Made by a program: the position numbers and the translations under genes. Below the pieces are notes generated by a model. It saw nothing but the letters and a program-made list of their open reading frames with translations, had not been told where the DNA came from and did not search any database. From Onchocerca volvulus (lineage: Eukaryota; Nematoda; Chromadorea; Rhabditida; Onchocercidae): 64,000 bases of DNA. The stretch spans positions 17,444,581 to 17,508,580 of the forward strand of contig HG738137.1 in assembly GCA_000499405.2 (NCBI GenBank), read 5' to 3'. Below, piece by piece: positions 36,195-50,100 of this stretch. Each line of letters begins with the position of its first letter. Position 1 is the stretch's first letter.

Positions 36195-38421
36195 ATGTTC
36201 GATAGTTGTTTTCCACCGTTACGGATGTGCTTAGAATGTGTACAAGGACCGAGTTTTTCGGTGACTCAGAGCAATGGAAATTTTCAAAATGAAGCACATC
36301 CCGTCAGATTAGATACGGTATTTATGGGTAAGTGAAGTATTAATATTTTGATCAATTCAAATAGTTGATTTTTTTCGATATTTTGATCAATTCAGATAGT
36401 TGATTTTTTTAATTAGCTATCAAATAATATATTTAATATTTTAATTGGATATTAAGTAAAATATAGTATGGTTTTCCTAAATATTTTTTTCTATAAGACA
36501 ATGAAAAATCATTATGTTTGTGTGAATTAATTCTCATCAGTTAAAATTAAATTGGTATGTGTGTCAGTTTGATGATAAATGCTTACAATATTGCTGAAAC
36601 GATGAATGGGATTTTATGAAGTTCATTATTTCAAAACAATTTTAGAATTCATAATTTTGATATTGATAACAAAAAAATGACACTTTGTAAAGTTAATTGT
36701 ATGCCAATTTGGTTAATCGATATTGAATTAACTGTTTTGATAAAGAATTGACCCGTTTCAAATTGCTTGTGTTACCTTATATTGAGTAATCTTTAATATA
36801 TAGTCGCTAGGAAAAAAAATGCACCAATGCAGGGAGTAATAAGGGATGAAGAATTAAAAGAATTTAAGGATATGGAGATTATCGATTAATCAGTTTGATA
36901 AAGATTTAGCGGCGAAGGCATAAGAAATATAACCATATTCTGAATTGGCTGCCGTAGTATATGTTTTCATTTTGCAATTTCCTTCGAAGTGATTATTAGT
37001 TTTAACTATATTTCATGATTTACACAGTGCTTAGTTTTTTTAGGCTATTCTTGGTTGGTATGCAGTTTTAACTAGGCAATTCGTTACATTCTTAATTTTT
37101 CAAGCAGTCATATATTTTAAATGTAGGTGATGATGTGGTGCTGCTGAAAAACGGTCAGCGAATTTGTGGTTCAGGGGCAGCTTTGGCTACAGCTCCGATC
37201 GTACAAAATAAAGCTTACTTTCAAGTCAGTATTCAGCAAACTGGTACGTTATTTATTTAACATTTTCTTTTTTGCCCATGTTGTTTAACATTTGTTTTCT
37301 CCTTATATATTTTCAGTTTTAATTTACAAAATCAATAATAATTCAGTCGATCGTGAGCGACCCGGAGCCTTTCTAAGATTGAATATTCAATTCTCATATT
37401 CTTCCGCATACATTTGAGCAATCACTGATTTTTTTGTTGAAAAAAAAAAAGAATTTATAATGATACATTTATATAAAAAATTCATTCAAAATCATATTAA
37501 CTTCAAATTTATGATATCATAATTTATGATACCATTTATTAGTGGCAAGTTTTGGTTCATGAAAAAGGAAATAAATTTTTTTAGGAATATGGGGAATTGG
37601 AGTAGCTACACGATCTGTAATTTTAAATTCGGTGCCAGTGACTGCCAACTGTTGGGTTATAAGACAGGATGGACAAATCGTAGGAAATGGTGAAGTTTTG
37701 GGAAAGCTAGATGAACCAATCAATGAGGGTGACTGCATTGTATGACTTTATCTCATCATTTTAATTATTTAGAATATTAAATTTCACTTATTAATTACTC
37801 TTTTTTGAGAGACTTAAGAAAAAAAAATTAAAAGCGGAAATTTTGGTTTTGTATTTGGCATATTAAAGGAATTTCAGGGCGTTGCATTTGATCATATAGA
37901 ACTCAAATTTTTCAAAAATGGTATATTGTTGCCGCTATCAATCTCGAACTTTAAAGGACAAGTAAACACTTTTTTAATAGAAAACAAAAAAACTTTAATA
38001 GAAGATAATAAAAAACTAAATTCTTAAAAGAAAATTAAATGAATCTATCTCATCATGATGTAGCTTTGGTAACATAAGTAATAATGAGATATAGTGAGAT
38101 GTATTGTAACGTTTTCACTGACTTGAGCAAAATTGTCGGGCAGCAGTCTTTTCAGTAAGCAAATGTATTATATTTGGCATGTTTGTTAATCGAAACTACT
38201 CATGCTGAATGATTCATTAATGAGAGACTACTTGGGAAAGATTATTGTGGAATCATGGAAATTCCAGTTTTTTCTTATCAGCATTAAAAATGCATGACTT
38301 GCAGGTTTATCCTATTGTTTATGTTGGTGATAATGCGATTTTGGACGTTGCATTTCGTTCGTTTTCGTATAACGCGCCTGAAGGCTATGAAGAAATCATG
38401 CTGGAGCAAACTATCCTTTGA
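36195..38421 (+). CDS. SPRYD7: SPRY domain-containing protein 7
   Basis: 201 aa (human about 196), built from five exons: 36,195-36,327; 37,127-37,243; 37,585-37,739; 37,878-37,961; 38,305-38,421. The protein is almost entirely one SPRY beta-sandwich. Landmarks matching the family are VRLDTVFMGDDVVLLKNG, GQRICGSGAA, QNKAYFQVSIQQTGIWGIGV, GVAFDHIELKFFKNG, VYPIVYVGDNAILD and a C-terminal EEIMLEQTIL. SPRY domains bind protein partners; the partner and role of SPRYD7 are poorly known. The N-terminus has CFPPLRMCLEC, a cysteine-rich start similar to that of the animal orthologue. All introns are GT-AG and phases agree. Part of intron 1 has a diverged duplicate at 22,670-23,225 in the SDR array. 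Confidence 0.93.
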
Positions 38422-39262
38422 AAAGAATATTGTATCTGAATTCAGTTTTTTCTGCATGTTATATGAAGTTAATTACAGAAAAAAATTCATAAATCAAGAA
38501 TAGTATGTTCAGAAATAGTACGTTTGTATGGTGATTCTGTGTATAGATTTACGAATTACTTATATTTTTCCACTTAAAAATATTTGAGCCCATACTGTTT
38601 AAGCAAAAATTAGAATGAAAAATTTTTAAATCTGAAATTTGTTTCTTCATTTTTGTAAAATTTTTCTGATCGCAGAAGTTTTTTAGTCTAATTAAATCCT
38701 TACAGAAATGAACAGAAAAGCTCCATAAAGATGTCACTGCCATGTGATGGATTCTGAGGTTTAGTCGAGATTGATACTAGTCTTAATAAATACGGACCAG
38801 GAATTCAAAACAGTATCAGTTATTCATCTTTTTAGAAGTGGGACTTGAAAATTGAAATCAAATACTTCGAAAATTTTTCAATAAAATGTCTTATTAATAT
38901 GCCTCGAAGTAGATGATATGTTTGTTGTTATTGCCTTGCAGATTTTACTCGTCATGGAAGTGATGCTAAATTTGTATAGATTTGATAACGTTTTGCATAT
39001 TAGTCGCTTTTCTTCTCTCCATTATATTTATTTACCATTTAAATTTATTTTTACTATGAGTATTTTTGCGAAATAAAATTCTGATTTTCTATTCGAATTT
39101 ATTTTAACTGTCACAATTTTTGTCCTTGTATCTTGAGCCTTCACCATACATTAAACCGAAATATGTTGTACTTTTGCATTATGCAATGTGCAAAGATATC
39201 ATGCTTTGTGAATAACTTGATTGAATTTTAAAATGATGGTAATGTTCATTTCCAGGTTGCAG
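38422..39262. other. Intergenic, SPRYD7 to IDH3B
   Basis: AT-rich, with no conserved frame seen on either strand. It ends with CATTTCCAG at 39,247-39,255, a good acceptor 7 bp before the IDH3B start codon, suggesting trans-splicing. Confidence 0.5.
39247..39262 (+). promoter_or_regulatory. Likely spliced-leader acceptor of IDH3B
   Basis: CATTTCCAG ending at 39,255 lies 7 bp before the start codon, and no upstream ATG or exon is apparent. In nematodes an acceptor with no partner donor so close to the ATG usually receives a trans-spliced leader. Confidence 0.6.
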
Positions 39263-42200
39263 ATGTTGTTAACTCAGAGATTCACCTTTTTATTGGTGAA
39301 AACAATGAAAAGATGTGGTTCAGAAAGGATTATTTCGGTTATTACTTCATTATATATTTTAATTTACCTTATTTAACTTGCCCAACCTTAATTTTTTATT
39401 TTGTTCATTATCGCTGAACTATTCATACATAGCATTCTATCGAGAAGACGTCAATCTTTTTCACTTTTACATTTCCCAGATAAAGACATTTTTGCCGTCA
39501 TGTCATAATGAACGGCCCTAAATCTCTCATATTCAAATATCTTAATTTTTATACTTTCCTAACTTTTTATTTTTTCGCAATTTTTTTCAATCCATTTTTT
39601 ATCATTTACTCTTCTTCTCTTTTTTCATTATTCACTGATCTGCATAATTTATAGCTTTGCCACTAAAAAAAAGTTGAGATGCAATCAGGATAAAGCCAGA
39701 GGACCGAGAATGTGGTGAAAATATCAATCCTAAAATTATCTCACCTAATTATTTGTAAATTTATTTTTGATTTTGCATATCCATTCGATATTACCTCTTA
39801 GAGTAGTGCAGTTCGACCGCAACGAACGAAGAGAGTAACGGTAATACCGGGTGATGGCGTTGGTTTGGAAATCACTCATGCAGTGCAGCAAATTGTACAA
39901 AGTACGGGAATACCGCTAGAATTTGAAGAAGTATTCTTAAGGTTACTTTTCTTTTGAATTTCACAGAAAATTAGTAAAATCAATACGGACAGAATTTATT
40001 GTAGGCTTTAATAGCCAATTTTTAACTATCTATCAGCAAATTAAATAAAAATTTTTAAAGATTCCGAAGCATTCCAGAAATTCTAATTAGTAGAGGGTTC
40101 ATCTTTTGTTAATTTTCCCCAGTAGAATGGTCATAATTGGCATTATTATATAAATATTTGAATTAAGCAGAATAGTTAAAGGATAATGTTGATATTCGTT
40201 CTACGAAGCCTCTGCTTAATTACTGCAGACATGAAAGCTTGCCAATATTAGGAAACCAGTCTTATAGAGTGACGGATTGTTCGTTTTTCCTATTTTCGCG
40301 CACATTGAGAATGTCTTTGTTTTTCTAGTGAAATTCAACGTTCACGTTCGGTAAGCCTTGAAGATGCCATTAAAACCATTAAGAAAAATAATAATGTGGC
40401 ACTGAAAGGTGCAATAAAAGAAGCGGAAACGACAGCTAGCAACGTCGACAGAGAAGATATCAATCGAGCATTGAAAAAAGGTCTTGACCTTTTTGCCGGT
40501 GTTTCAAATATCAGAGTTAGTATACATTTTGAATATATTTAAACGTTAGTTTTAATTTTGAAAATTATTTGAGTGTAACCATACCAGTCAGTTGATGGTT
40601 TTTGCAAATATCGTTCACGAGATTTATTATAATTAATATGAATTCATAGTTCTTTCACCGCACTGTATTCACATTATTTTTCCCAGCTGCCCAATTATTT
40701 GATGAATGATGCGGTAATTAATTTTTTAGTATTTTGTTTTCTTTAATAACAAGAAGTACTGTTCTTCATTAAAAAATCGATATAAAAATATGATTTCAAA
40801 TAAATGATAGGATTATGTAGGGATTAATCAGAAATTAGTGAAACTGACTGGAAAATCAGAATTTATTAATTCATGGATTAAGCTTGGTTGAGATTCAGAT
40901 TCGCATTGTCGATGTATATTTTATAATAAGCCTTTTTATGTAATTCTACTTTCAAATCTTCGTATTCTAGTTTCGATCCAAATTGATTGGATTTTAATTT
41001 CGAATTTCCAACTTTTGCATTCCTATGTATTTCTAGATTTTCAGACTTTAAGTGGGATCGAAACACGACATCAAAAAAATCTAGACTTCATTGTTATTCG
41101 CGAGCAAACAGAAGGAGAATATTCATCTCTAGAACACGAACTGGTACCCGGTGTTGTTGAATGTCTTAAAATTTCTACAGAAGAGAAATTGCGTCGGATA
41201 GCGAAATTCGCTTTTGATTACGCTACGAAATTTGGTCGACACAAAGTCACGGCTATTCATAAAGCAAATATCATGAAATTGGGTGATGGACTATTTTTAC
41301 GAATTTGTGAAGAAGTTAGTTTGTTAACTTATCATTCTTAATTTGCTTTAGTAAGAGTTGTAATTTGAATGAATATTACTTTCTTATTTCTTAAAATTAA
41401 TATTGAAAATATTTTAAGATTGCCATCAAAATTTAAATATTCTTGGTAATATACTTTCTTTAAAATTTTATGTCTGCTTCAAAGAATAAGAATTATAAGA
41501 ACAGCAAATATATGCATGCTATCAAAATCGATTTTATATTTATCCAAAATTTTTTTAAAATATTTGGAAGTTTATCATTTAAATCTCAAACATTACGACT
41601 TAATTATCTTCCATTAGTGCAGTCTTTATAATAGAGTTATGATTTTTCACGAATTTTTTTTTATAAATTACAGTGCTTGTGGAACAGAAAGAAAAAGTTG
41701 TGCTCATATTTTCAGTTATATGAAGTTATATGATAATTTATTTTAGACTTCAAAGTTATATCCAAATATCAAGTTTAAGTCGATGATCATCGATAATTGC
41801 TGCATGCAGTTAGTATCTCGACCTGAGCAATTTGACGTAATGGTTATGCCTAATCTGTACGGTAATATTGTTAGTAATTTGGGAGCTGGTTTAGTTGGAG
41901 GTGCTGGAATTGTTGCGGGACGCTCAATTGGAATGGATGCGGTTATTTTCGAACCAGGCGCTCGTCATGCTTACGAACAAGCATTTGGAAAGTATGTTAT
42001 ATTAATGGTTTTTCTTAATTTTTTAATCGGTTCAAAACGATAGTATGTTTTCTTTTCAGAGATTTATGCAAAGTTATTTTTTTAAATAATCCTTGATATA
42101 TGTCCAAGGATTCTTTGCTCGAACCCCATCTGTTTATATTTTTTTTTCCAAGTTATTTCCATCTCTTTCGGTGATTTGCTGCTTTTTTCAGACAAATTGC

Positions 42201-42390
42201 AAATCCAGCTGCAATGATTTTGTGTTGTGCAGATTTGTTGCAACACCTACGATTACAAAAATATAGTGTTGCTCTCCGATCAGCCACCGAAGCTGTGATT
42301 GCTGAAGGTAAAATAAGAACTCGCGACCTTGGCGGTAATTCATCAACGCCAGAGTTCGCAAATGCTGTAGTTCAGAAATACACTTTATAA
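39263..42390 (+). CDS. IDH3B: Mitochondrial NAD-isocitrate dehydrogenase, beta subunit
   Basis: Subunit of the TCA-cycle NAD-dependent isocitrate dehydrogenase, which converts isocitrate to 2-oxoglutarate in the mitochondrial matrix. Six exons: 39,263-39,295; 39,802-39,941; 40,329-40,515; 41,045-41,314; 41,747-41,991; 42,192-42,390, giving 357 aa. The start [11 protein letters not shown]... with Arg and Lys following is a plausible mitochondrial presequence. PGDGVG (about 27-32) is the conserved N-terminal motif, and [14 protein letters not shown] (about 139-152) and [23 protein letters not shown] match the beta subunit more closely than alpha or gamma. [18 protein letters not shown] and [11 protein letters not shown] lie near the C-terminus. 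The beta subunit is structural or regulatory in animals, with catalysis by the alpha subunit encoded elsewhere. In C. elegans the counterpart is idhb-1, from memory. Confidence 0.92.
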
Positions 42391-44195
42391 GAATTTCAGT
42401 AATTATATTTATTACTTAATACATACCGCAAAATATTTGTGCATAATTTCTTTGGTTCCATTGATTTTTTGTGATAGCTAAAATAGGTTTTTTTTTCCTA
42501 GCATAATTTATCCATTTAATTTTGTTTCTTTAGTATATTTTGTCTTGGCATAATTTTGTTTCTTTAGCATATTTTATCCTGACATAATTTTGTTCTTTTT
42601 TATCAACATTCTCTATACTTTGCTAGAAATAATTTCATGAAGATAATCTCACTGATAATATCGATTAATGCAGTTGACATGTTTTATTTGTTCTCTACCT
42701 ATGGTAAGATAAATGGACCTCTTTTTACATTCATTCAATACGTTGTAAGCATTTGGCTTTACAATCGCCAGTATTTCACCTGTACCATGTAACGTCGAAA
42801 TAGCAATGATATTTTTAATAGCATAATTTCTTTATAACCTCATATTTTTCATCATTGATTTATTTCAGTGTTGCAATTGAAATCTCATTTAAACTTCAAC
42901 TTCAATTGTTTCGTTATTTGGGAATCTCCATTTTTGTATCAAATATATGAATATGATCATTTTCAAGCAATCAGTAGAAAAATGTATCATCTGACATTTC
43001 GCCTTGATTATTTAGTTAATGTCGAATAATGAAGTATTGTAATATATAAATTGAAATATATGCAATATAACAATTTGTATGTTGAGCATGAAAAATTTGA
43101 AAAGAATCTAATTTTATTCACAGCTAGAAACAACTAACTTCTATTATAACATTCTGATGAACATCAGAAAAAGCTTTCAGTGGGGCATTTGAAGAAAAAA
43201 CATGGAGTTGAATTATCAAATTTGGCTATATTAAAAAGAAGAAAAATTATTGAATTTAAATTAAGTAACGGAGGTGATTATCAAGTCAAAGTTTTGTCTT
43301 ATTCCATTCCATTGATACTAAAACACTTCTTGATATTGCAATGTTTGGAACTGAAGACCAAAAATTGATCTTTTGTCTGCACAAAAATGTTGTGTCTGTT
43401 ATGGGCTGCTTCTTCCATCGTTAAGTAACGAAGATGCTAGGATTTGTCTGAAACTTTCTGGAAGTTCGGAACCCTTGCATCTCCGCAGAGTTCATGTCTC
43501 GTAATATTATGATCATTATTGTTATTGTCATCTAAATATACTTTTCTTCAATTTTTCATTTGTACTGCAATCCAGATTTCACGTCAGATATTTTCGTAAG
43601 TCTAAAAAAAAGTGGTACCAAAATAGTGCACGTGAATTTTACATGTAAATCGAACTATGAGCAAACGAACATCTTGAGACGAATGATTTTCATAGGTGTT
43701 TATTTTTAGATAACATTCAATGCGCATTGTTCATTTTGTTTATTTTTTATGCTACTAATGACTGCTATTTAGGTAGGTCATGCGGGCAAGAAAGAATGAA
43801 ATTTGCAATTTGCGATATTTAATTGCTCTTTTTTAATTGCATTCATTTGCATAAAATTAGGTCAAGAAGATTAGAAATATTAAATTAAAAAAATACATCG
43901 ATTATTGACTTTAATCGATATTTCCAAATTATACTCTCTAAATTAATAATTCATATCTCTGCATAAAATTGTTATTCTACACTTCAACTTGTTCATAACT
44001 TTCACTCTCTATGTCGTGACTTATAATCAATTTGTATTTTATTAATTTACTATTTATAATCAAATTCTCTACGTAAATTACGCTATATATTCATCCTTAA
44101 AATTTTATAAAGTTTTGAAGTTTATTTAGGGCAGATTAATTGATGAGTGGTTAATTAATAATTGTTCATCGATTATGATTCATTACAGTATATGA
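42391..44195. other. Intergenic, IDH3B to WDR44
   Basis: AT-rich DNA with duplicated CATAATTTTGTTTCTTTAG motifs at 42,503-42,600. Apart from the doubtful open stretch at 43,180 there is no recognised gene. It ends with TTCATTACAG (44,179-44,188), 7 bp before the WDR44 ATG, a likely trans-splice acceptor. Confidence 0.5.
43180..43368 (+). other. Open stretch with weak zinc-finger-like HLKKKH motif
   Basis: A 62-codon frame follows a good acceptor (GCTTTCAG, ending at 43,174). It opens MGHLKKKHGVELSNL, which recalls the second half of BED-type or C2H2 zinc fingers (HLxxxH), but the cysteine half is not upstream and the rest has no recognisable pattern. It may be a transposon-derived scrap or chance. 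I would not count it as a gene without transcripts. Confidence 0.2.
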
Positions 44196-47100
44196 ATGTC
44201 ATTTGCGGAAGTAGAGGAAAACGCAGCGTCATCTACGACAAATAGTGAAGAATTCGAGGATGCGCAAGATGAATTACGGCCACTTCCCGAACGTTCCGCA
44301 TTGATAATCAATGCCGGGCGTGGCTATAATCATTTGTTACGACGTGATGTCTTACCGATCGAAAATGAAATAAATAATGTGGCGACCAACAAACAGATAT
44401 CGATAGCGTCGCAATCTGGAAATATCTCAGCTTCATCTATTTCTTCATCCTTAAAAGTGAAAGAATTATACTCTGTGACCAAGTATTTTATCCTTGAGTA
44501 ACTGCAGTTGACAGAAATTCAAAATATGTGGTTACAATATCTCCTTTTTATGCATAAGTTCAAGTGCAAAAATTAAAAGACGCCAATTATATGTAATTTG
44601 GCAGCGTACCATTAATATTTATTGATTGGACAGATTTTTTATACGTAAATTGGTCTGAGTAAAATTTTTGCCTACGCTAGTTCAGTGAGCGAAAACCAAC
44701 ATACATATAGCAAGATTACATTTAATTCATCTTTTTTTTTTCTTTTCGTTAAGATTACGGTTTCCCGCTCCATTTTTTAATTCGCCAATTTTGCTGTTTA
44801 TTATTATTTCTGCCTATCTTTCCTTATATTCCTTTATTTTTTTCCAGGATGGTGTAGCAGCGGATCGTCGATGCCGTTTAGATGCTTTACGGAATCGAAT
44901 GACAAATGAATTTGGATCAGGACATACATTGTTGAATGCTGGTGATGGTTACACCGATGATGACGCCGGTTCAGCCAGCGAAAGTTCGTCTTTGGCATCC
45001 TGGGGACGTAATCTACTTATGCAAGCTCCTTATATGAAGATGAAATTGGTGTATCCGGCTGATACGATTAGCACGAAAGCTTTCTCCAACCATCAGAACC
45101 TAAACAGGTAGATTACACTATGAAATAGTAGAATCTATTTCGACCTTATTTAATAAAAAGACATAGCAATTCATAGGCCTTTTGGAATTAAGAAGTAATA
45201 TTTCATCTTGTTATTTTAGAAGAATTTTAATCTAGCGATAGTAGGACACAATGCAAAAAATTTTATAAAATAACATTTTCAGCGGAACAGACTCGTTCTC
45301 TCGGAATACTAATTTCGATAATGATAATGGATCACGGAATATCGAATCAACATCACCATCTCATTCTCCAACAACATTATTTTTAAAAATACCGTGCGAT
45401 AATACTGCTTTTGGTGTAAAACTGCCTCCTCCTGATAGTGTTCCTCCACCATTACCGCCAAGAAGACCAAGTGGAAGACTTCCTAATGCTCTTTCACCTC
45501 AACAAGTAGATTCGCTTATTGGGAAACGGTGCTTTCTCGGGTTTTTCTTCTATACTTTCTAGATTTTTTCAAGAAATCTCTTTAGATTCCTTATGTTTTT
45601 TCATTCTTATAATGATCATTTTGCAAAAATTTTAGGGTATCGCCAACGAAAGAAGTAGAAGAAGCAAAAGCTGATGCAAATCATTCATCATTTCTTACGT
45701 ATACTTATTTTATTTGCAGTTATAGTTTTGTGAAAGATTTCAAGAATTAGTGTAACACATTCTTTTTATCAGACTTTAAATGTAGTAAATTTTTGTTAAT
45801 CATTATAGCGCTGATTCGCAGATTAGTAAGTTTCGTAGAATATAATTGTCATAATTATCATCTTAATTAATCCATAACTTCTAAATTATATTTCGAAATG
45901 CTGATTTAGCTGGATTAAATAAGTTGTTTCATAGAAAGATTTACAGCGTCAAATCAGAAGAACCATTAAAAAAGGATTCTGTTTCGTTGGTTGACGGTTT
46001 TGCTCGATTGCGTGGGCATGTAAAAACAAATTCGCTGGATCGTGGGTTGAGTTTGGCAAAAAGTATGAAATCAGGCCCATTTCCTCCACGCAGTGATAAA
46101 AGTAATTCCTTGAAACGAGAATATTTTACTGACTCTCCGCGTAGTTCACCCTATTTATCATTTGATGGAGGAGAAGAAGATCTAAGAAATAGTGATGCTC
46201 AGGGCGTTATTCGTCAGATCACTTCTTCAATACTCAATGAACCGTTAAAGTAAGCCGATTTGTTAAATGTTATAATAGATCATAATTGTAACTGCCATTC
46301 AGAAAAATTTCTTTATTATTTGATACTTAAATAAACTGTTATGACTCCTAAGAATGTTTTAAAACGTTATTTATGTCGGAGTCAGCTGTATTTAATAAAA
46401 TTTTCTGTACTATAAGTTTCATGAAGCAGAGTTATTCCTGATAAATTTCGTATATATAGATCATACATCACGATAATAATCTGACATTATGAACGATTAA
46501 GCTTATAGGTTTATATTTTTTATGAGACTTTCTTTCTCGTATTTGCAATTAGTTTAACAGTTCCGTGAATTAAATTTGAGGCTTTTTTACACTGGAAATC
46601 AAATTTTTTTTAAATCAGTTCAACAAATGATTCTTTCTTAAATAATCCTTCTCGGTCGTTTCAGAGAAGAAATATTAGCATTGGAATCACCCATGCGTGG
46701 TATACCGAGTCGTTTATCATCAGTTGGGGAGGAATATTCTACCAATTCTTCAATTTCTACTTCTCCAAAAAGATCAGTTTTAAACGATGGCAGAATAGCA
46801 GATGATACTTCTGAGGAAAAATTGTGCAAGCTACAAATTACAATTCCAAAGTCTACAAGTCACTCAAAAATGGTTTTTGCTCTTATTTATCCTTGCATAA
46901 TGCTTGTAATTTCCGAAGAAATTCATTGATGCTCATTTAAAATTTAAAAATTAAATTCTCTTCTAATTAAGCTGAGATAACCATCTATTTATAGCTAAGA
47001 AATCTACTAAATGGAAAAAATAAAAGAAACCTCAGTTAATATCTAATTAAAAATATCAGCATTTTTTTATATTCTAAACGTTTAATAACCACAATTTAGC

Positions 47101-50100
47101 TGCTTTTTTAAAGCATTTCTGTAATTTTTAGTGAATTTAAAAATTTTCTAGAATATAATTTTGTTTCCAAATTATTAGTATTATTATAGGATTCAGATTC
47201 ATCGTCGAAAGATCTTGGGATTGAGGATCGTTCGGAAACATCACTAGGACAAGTTTCCATGAAAGATGACTCTGCCGCGCAGAATGCTCAAACCGAATAT
47301 TCAGATCCGATAACTCGAGATGTGGAAAGACGTATGAGCATGAAAGGGCATCATCGGACTTCTGGAGAGTTGGTTTCCATTCCGATTTGAGTTAGAGAAA
47401 ATATTGTTTATTTATAAACTAATATTTGTTTAGAAACTATTGTGGCGGTTATTACACAAAAAGTCTTTCTATTCGGTTGCAGATTGGAAGATGCTCCTTC
47501 TATACATTCAACTCCATCGTCGAGCAGCTTCGGTCGAGCAGCAGGATTTGTTAGAGGATATGGAACATATGCATCTGAATTATTTCGTGGTGCTCTCTTA
47601 CGGGCAAAAAGTGTCGTATCTTCAAGGTAATTAATTTGGTTAAAGTACAGAGTACGCTATGCAGTATTATAATCAATATTTTCATTTTAAATCCTCATTG
47701 TTTGAGCTCAACATTAAAATTCTCCAAAGAAGACGATGAAAGTTGTAATGAAAGTGATCATGAAGATTCTTCCATAGCTGAAGCTACTCCCATTGTGCGA
47801 CCGAGGAATTCGAAGAAAGGACCGTTTGATTTTGATGGCACACGTTGTTATCAAGAGTTAAACAACGAGCATACGGTTGATTCTTTATTAAAAATCCAGT
47901 AGATTTCATCTTCAAAGTCACTAATATTTTCATTGAGTTCCATTTATTTTTAGTTATTTAGAATTTCCAAATATCATATGAAATAAAATGTATTGGAAGT
48001 TTAAAAAAAAATTCTTTTCCGTTGGGTTTGTTTGAGTTTTAGAATGGATGAAAAGTTGAGCTTTCATCTCTGTTGTCCGACTCTGTATATTCCGTTAAGA
48101 AATTAAGAAATCCCTAATAACTATAAATTCATTAAATTTGTATCGAGATTAGTAAACTTGAGGGGAGATTAAAAAAACATCCTATTGTTGTTAATCAAAT
48201 TGTAGCCTGTTGATAATAGATCAAATTCAGGGTGCTGTATGGTGCATGAAATTTTCGTTATGCGGACGTCTATTGGCTACGGCTGGTCAAGATAGTATAA
48301 TACGGGTTTGGGTACTGCGCAATCACTTATCATATTTCAATGCCTTACGTGACCGTTACAATTCACAGTCTAAGAAAATTTCTCTGTCTATGGGCGAAAA
48401 TGTGTTACAAAATGCAATACAAGATATTGAAAATGATTTACGTTCTTCCTCTACTACAGTAAATCTTTCAGCGATTTATGAACAAATAATATTGATTGAT
48501 AATAAAATATCTTAATAAAATGTTAGCTTTTTTGTAGCTTCTCCTTTGATACAGATTTCCAATAGATGTGAGAAACTTTGAGAAGAAGACATTTATTATT
48601 CGAGCCAGTTGTTTTTTGATTAGTGAGCGACTATACTGAAGAAGGGAATATATTTTTGACCAGTAGATAATCAACATTACTGGTGCTGTTTTTTGTGAAT
48701 ACTGAACGTTTATAGCAGTAATTCGTAGCCTTCAAGTTATAGTTTTTCCAACTCCATGATCATATTTTTTTGTCGAATTATTTTCTATGGATGAAGGATT
48801 ATTTCTTTGCTTTATTCCTTTTATCCTTTAAAATCCTCCCTTTATTTTACAGAAATTGAAATCTGGATTTGCAAAATTAGCGAAGTTTTGCATAAGATGA
48901 GGTTTTATGTAGAAATAGACAAAAGGAAAAAGGGCTGGAGTTGAGCATTAATGGAGAAGCTTCTATAAACAATTTCCACGACAAGAAACAAAGCTTTTTT
49001 CATTCTTAATTTTTTCTTCATCCTCGCTAATTTCATGATAAATTGTTACCACTGTAGTTTTGCAATTTGATTTTATTTCTTGTTCAAGAATATTGCTTCA
49101 TTTGATTTGTGAAAAGTGTTTCAGCTTGGTGAAAGTGCCGGATCATCCGCATCACATGACGATGAAAGTAATTCTCTAACGACTGCTTTAATGGCATCAA
49201 AACCATTATGTATATATAGAAGTCATACTGCTGATGTATTGGATTTGTCATGGTCTCGTAATTACTTTATCTTGTCATCCGGAATGGATCGTACTGTTAA
49301 ACTATGGCATCTTTCCCGTCCAGAATGTCTTTGTTGTTTTCAGCATATGGATTTCGTTACATGCATTGCTTTCATGCCAAAGGTTTATATTTCTGTTATT
49401 TGTTGTATCATTGTGGAATGTTATTAATAAACCTATAAATTTTGGTAATTTGTTTAAAGATACTTTGAAATGTAGATGTTAAAAACTATCCTCCGCTTGC
49501 ATTATGGCAATTTTTTTTTAAGGATGACCGATATTTTCTTTCTGGATCATTAGATGGCAAACTTCGCCTATGGCATATACCAGACAAGAAAGTAGCTTTA
49601 TGGAACGAAGTGGAGCAAGTAAAATTCATAACAGCTATTGCATTCGCCAAAAATGGGAAATTTGCAGTAGTAGGTACATATGATGGTCGTTGTTTTTTCT
49701 ATACGACTGATCAACTCAAATATCACACTGTCATTGATGTCAGGTCAAGTCGAGGCAAAAATGCCAGAGGACATAAAGTAATTAATTTTTCGAAACTTTT
49801 TTTGTGCTATTTTTCTAGTTGAATGGAAGTAAATAAGTTAAATTCAATATTTGTCATATATTTTTTCCTTATTAGGTATCGTTTCTAGTCTTTTCAGGTG
49901 ACAGGCCTAGCTGTTCATGGCGACAAATTGTTGGTTACTTCGAATGACTCACGTATTCGCATGTACGATTTGCGAGATATGGCTCTTACTTGCAAATTTA
50001 AGGTGCATTCAAATGAAACTATGATTTCTTTCTTTTTTATCCTTCTTGCTATAAATTCGTAACGGTTCACTGCAGGGTGCTCAAAATGAAAGGAGTCAGA

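Noticed and set aside
36195..37243. SPRYD7-like fragment at 22,670 as a SPRYD7 pseudogene
   Set aside because: Only intron 1 sequence is present, with no exon, so it is a duplicated non-coding fragment and not a gene copy.
46638..46829. Minus-strand 63-codon frame in WDR44
   Set aside because: Antisense shadow of WDR44 exon 6.
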